A DNA stretch of 32,938 nt from Myxococcales bacterium (GTDB lineage Bacteria > Myxococcota > Polyangia > Polyangiales > Polyangiaceae): assembly GCA_003151595.1 (NCBI GenBank), contig PLXW01000073.1:360-33297 (forward strand), read 5' to 3'. Of the stretch, positions 30,700 through 32,938 are shown piece after piece (the first letter of the stretch is position 1; every line of letters starts with the position of its first letter). A program made the position numbers and the translations under genes. The notes under the pieces are model-generated. The model ran no database searches. It was given only the letters and a program-made list of their open reading frames with translations, and had not been told where the DNA came from.

Positions 30700-32898
30700 A
30701 TGAAGTCGCTGAAACTCGCCCCCGTCCTCACTGTGGTCACGACGTTGACGACGCTGATCGGATTCGCCGCGTGCGGCGGCGGCGGGAACGGCACCGCGCC
30801 CCCCTCCCCGACCAACGACGGCGGCCCGAGCACGACGAGCGAAGGTGGCTCCAGCGACGCGGGCGACGCGAGCACGAGCGAAGCCGCCGGTCCGCCGCAG
30901 TCGATCTTCGTCGTCCCCGCGGCGCTCACGGATCTCGCGGACGTTCACTTCTTCGATCACCCCTGGCCGAGCGACGTGCGCCGCGACGCGAACGGAATGA
31001 TCGTGCTCGACGGTCTCTACAACCCGTTCGGCGAGCCGCTCATCACGGCCTATCAGTCGGCGGTGAAGGGGAGCATCCACGGCTTCTCGGTCGCGGCGTC
31101 GGGCTTCCTCCGGTTCAACACCGACCTCGATCCGGCGTCGCTCCCCGCGTCACCGCCCGACACGCTCGCGGCGACGTCGACCGTGCAGCTGATCAACGTC
31201 GACGCGAATTCGCCGGAGCACGATCAGCGGCACCTGGCGCAGCTCTTCTGGCAGCAGGGGGCGGGCGACTACTGGCAGCCAGACACGCTCGCGGTCATGC
31301 CGGCGCTCTCGTACACGCTGCTCCCGAACACGAAGTACGCCATCGTCGTCACGCGCGGCGTGAAGGCGATGGACGGGACGCCGGTCGGCCCGTCGCCCGA
31401 TCTGCAAGAGGTGCTGGGGCTGGTGACACCGACGACGCGCACGCAAGCGGCGCACGATCTCTACGCGCCGGCCGTTGCCGATCTCGCCGCGCTCGGAATC
31501 CCCTCGTCGAACATCGCGCACCTCGCGGTCTTCACCACGAACGATCCCACCGCCGAGCTCTTCGCGATCGCCGACGATGTGAAGGCGAAGGTCGCCGCGC
31601 CCACCGTCATCACCGACTCCGACGCCGGAGTCGCGGGGGGCGACGTGAGCTCGTGGCAGTACAACGCGGGCGACGAAGAGAGCGGCGTCTACGACGTTTA
31701 TCAAGGATGGTACGGCCCCTCGCCGAACTACCAACAGGGCACGCCCCCCTACGCGAGCAGCGGCGGCAACTTCGTCTTCGACGCCACCGGCCACGCCGTC
31801 GTTCAGAACAGCTTCCCCGTTCGCTTCACGCTCGTCGTCCCCAACGACCCGACGAACTGCCCGATGCCGGCCAGCGGTTACCCCATCCTCATGTACGAGC
31901 ACGGCACCGGCGGCGATTGGCGCTCGCTCATCGAGGAGTACAACTCGGTCGGCGACGCGATGGCGCGGCAGTGCATCGCCTCGATCGGCACCGACGAGAT
32001 CTTCCACGGCGCGCGCCCCGGCGCTCCGGCCATCGGCGACCCGAACGCGGAGAGCGACGAGGAGGTCGCGTTCTTCAACTTCCAGATCCCGACCGCGATG
32101 CGCACCAACACGCGCCAGTCGGCGATCGACTACGTGCAAGAGGCGCGGCTCTTCAGCGAGACGAAGGTCACGGTCCCGGCGGGCGTCTCGCACACGGGCG
32201 CGGCGATCGCGTTCGACGCGAGCAAGATTCTCTTCATGGGTCACTCGCAGGGTGGGCTCAGCGGCCCGCCGTACCTCGCCGCTGACCAGGTGGTCCGCGG
32301 CGGCGTGCTGAGCGGCTCGTCGTCGAGCGTGCCGCTCACGTTGCTCGACAAGACGCTGCCGACCCCGAGCATCGCCGCGCTATGGATCGTCGCGCTCGGT
32401 CTCACCCACGGCGACGACGCCACGGAGCTGAACCTCTTCCACCCGATGATGAGCTTCGCGCAGACCGTGGTCGATCCGATCGATCCGCTCGTCTACCTCC
32501 GCTACATCGTGCAGACGCCGCGCGCCGGCCACGCCGCGAAGAGCATCTACCAGACCGAAGGGGTGAACCCCGACGGCACCGGCGACTCGTACGCGCCACC
32601 GCACGGCATCGAGGTCGGCTCGGCGGCGCTGGGTCTCCCGCGCGAGACCCCTGGCATCCACGCGCGCGTCGAAGCGCCGTGGAGCGGGCTCAGTGACGTG
32701 ACGATCGGCGACGGCGGCCTCTCCGGAAACCTCGCCGACGGCAGCGCGAGCGGCGTCCTCGGTCAGTTCGTTCCGGCGCAAGGGAGCGACGGCCACTTCG
32801 TCTTCTTCGACATCGCCGCGTGCCGCAATCAGGCCGCGGTGTTCTGCAAGAACCTCGCGGCGGATCCGAAGGGGCGGGTGCCGCCGCTGGGGAACTGA
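30700..32898 (+). CDS. Large lipase-like alpha/beta-hydrolase lipoprotein
   Basis: This 732-aa predicted lipoprotein begins with a signal peptide ending FAAC (Cys25) and a Gly/Ser/Asp tether to residue 65. Residues 66-330 resemble the beta-rich N-terminal domain of virulence-factor-lipase proteins (HPWPSD near residue 87, then an Ig-like SIHGFSVAASGFLRFNTDLD region). The hydrolase domain starts near 370 with YPILMYEHGTGGDW (oxyanion region). GHSQGG at 514-519 gives the nucleophile Ser516, and His699 in SDGHFVFFD fits the catalytic His. A catalytic Asp probably lies between. It would cleave lipids or esters outside the inner membrane. Cys near the C-terminus (CRNQAAVFC) may form a disulfide. 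The stop is 23 bases before a partial palindromic repeat. Confidence 0.85.
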   Translation: MKSLKLAPVLTVVTTLTTLIGFAACGGGGNGTAPPSPTNDGGPSTTSEGGSSDAGDASTSEAAGPPQSIFVVPAALTDLADVHFFDHPWPSDVRRDANGMIVLDGLYNPFGEPLITAYQSAVKGSIHGFSVAASGFLRFNTDLDPASLPASPPDTLAATSTVQLINVDANSPEHDQRHLAQLFWQQGAGDYWQPDTLAVMPALSYTLLPNTKYAIVVTRGVKAMDGTPVGPSPDLQEVLGLVTPTTRTQAAHDLYAPAVADLAALGIPSSNIAHLAVFTTNDPTAELFAIADDVKAKVAAPTVITDSDAGVAGGDVSSWQYNAGDEESGVYDVYQGWYGPSPNYQQGTPPYASSGGNFVFDATGHAVVQNSFPVRFTLVVPNDPTNCPMPASGYPILMYEHGTGGDWRSLIEEYNSVGDAMARQCIASIGTDEIFHGARPGAPAIGDPNAESDEEVAFFNFQIPTAMRTNTRQSAIDYVQEARLFSETKVTVPAGVSHTGAAIAFDASKILFMGHSQGGLSGPPYLAADQVVRGGVLSGSSSSVPLTLLDKTLPTPSIAALWIVALGLTHGDDATELNLFHPMMSFAQTVVDPIDPLVYLRYIVQTPRAGHAAKSIYQTEGVNPDGTGDSYAPPHGIEVGSAALGLPRETPGIHARVEAPWSGLSDVTIGDGGLSGNLADGSASGVLGQFVPAQGSDGHFVFFDIAACRNQAAVFCKNLAADPKGRVPPLGN

Positions 32899-32921
32899 CG
32901 ATCACCGCCCTCCCCCGCGAG

Positions 32922-32938
32922 CCCTCACCCCCCAGCCC
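32922..32938 (+). repeat. Left arm of a second palindromic repeat, cut by the window edge
   Basis: CCCTCACCCCCCAGCCC matches the outer left arm of the element at 5789-5887 apart from one base (an inserted A, or A for G). It begins 23 bases after the lipase-like gene. The rest lies outside the window. Confidence 0.6.

Overview
The window is about 33 kb of very GC-rich, gene-dense bacterial chromosome. It most likely comes from a myxobacterium (Myxococcota, probably a Polyangia-type lineage). The lineage call is inferred from two tandem paralogues resembling the Myxococcales-restricted TIGR02265/DUF2378 family, a lipoprotein with MopE-like Cys/Asp motifs, and many lipoproteins with long Asp/Ala/Gly/Ser tethers after the lipobox. 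No rRNA, tRNA, CRISPR array, integrase or transposase was seen. This is mostly housekeeping and envelope sequence with some accessory islands.

Layout. 1-6.5 kb (+): the 3' part of a HAD-IG 5'-nucleotidase, a CBM9-like lipoprotein, truD, a compact exbB-exbD-tonB-like operon, and a family 4 uracil-DNA glycosylase whose linker is encoded by an in-frame palindromic repeat. 6.6-11.5 kb: a MopE-like lipoprotein (+), a trypsin-like lipoprotein protease (-), a YihY/BrkB membrane protein (-), and a divergent pcm (+). 11.5-16.8 kb (-): an M16 peptidase pair (one with the zinc motif, one without), a lipoprotein phosphoesterase and a small helical protein. A cluster of triloop hairpins and a Shine-Dalgarno-masking stem lie between the phosphoesterase and the M16 pair. 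16.9-17.2 kb: a 20-bp-period tandem array carrying GTCGAC eight times. 17.2-21.8 kb: a membrane GAF-GGDEF diguanylate cyclase (-), a divergent rhomboid protease (+) and a beta-propeller-like secreted protein (-). 21.8-25.3 kb: an HsdM-like adenine methylase with a half-size HsdS (-), no HsdR in view, and a divergent aldehyde dehydrogenase (+). 25.3-30.1 kb (+): two TIGR02265 paralogues followed by a zinc alcohol dehydrogenase, then an MBL-fold protein and an acyltransferase that seems to lack a canonical start codon. 30.1-32.9 kb: a 51-residue RiPP-precursor-like peptide and a tail-anchored protein (both -), a divergent promoter region, and a large lipase-like lipoprotein (+). The window ends inside a second copy of the palindromic repeat.

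Common threads. Many starts are preceded at 7-12 nt by an extended -10 box (TGnTAnnnn), which suggests leaderless or very short-leader mRNAs. Two genes instead carry strong Shine-Dalgarno sequences. Envelope biology dominates: the energised TonB system, several lipoproteins, secreted or membrane proteases, a lipase and a phosphoesterase. The least explained items are the 51-aa peptide, the 20-bp array, the hairpin cluster and the orphan methylase pair.
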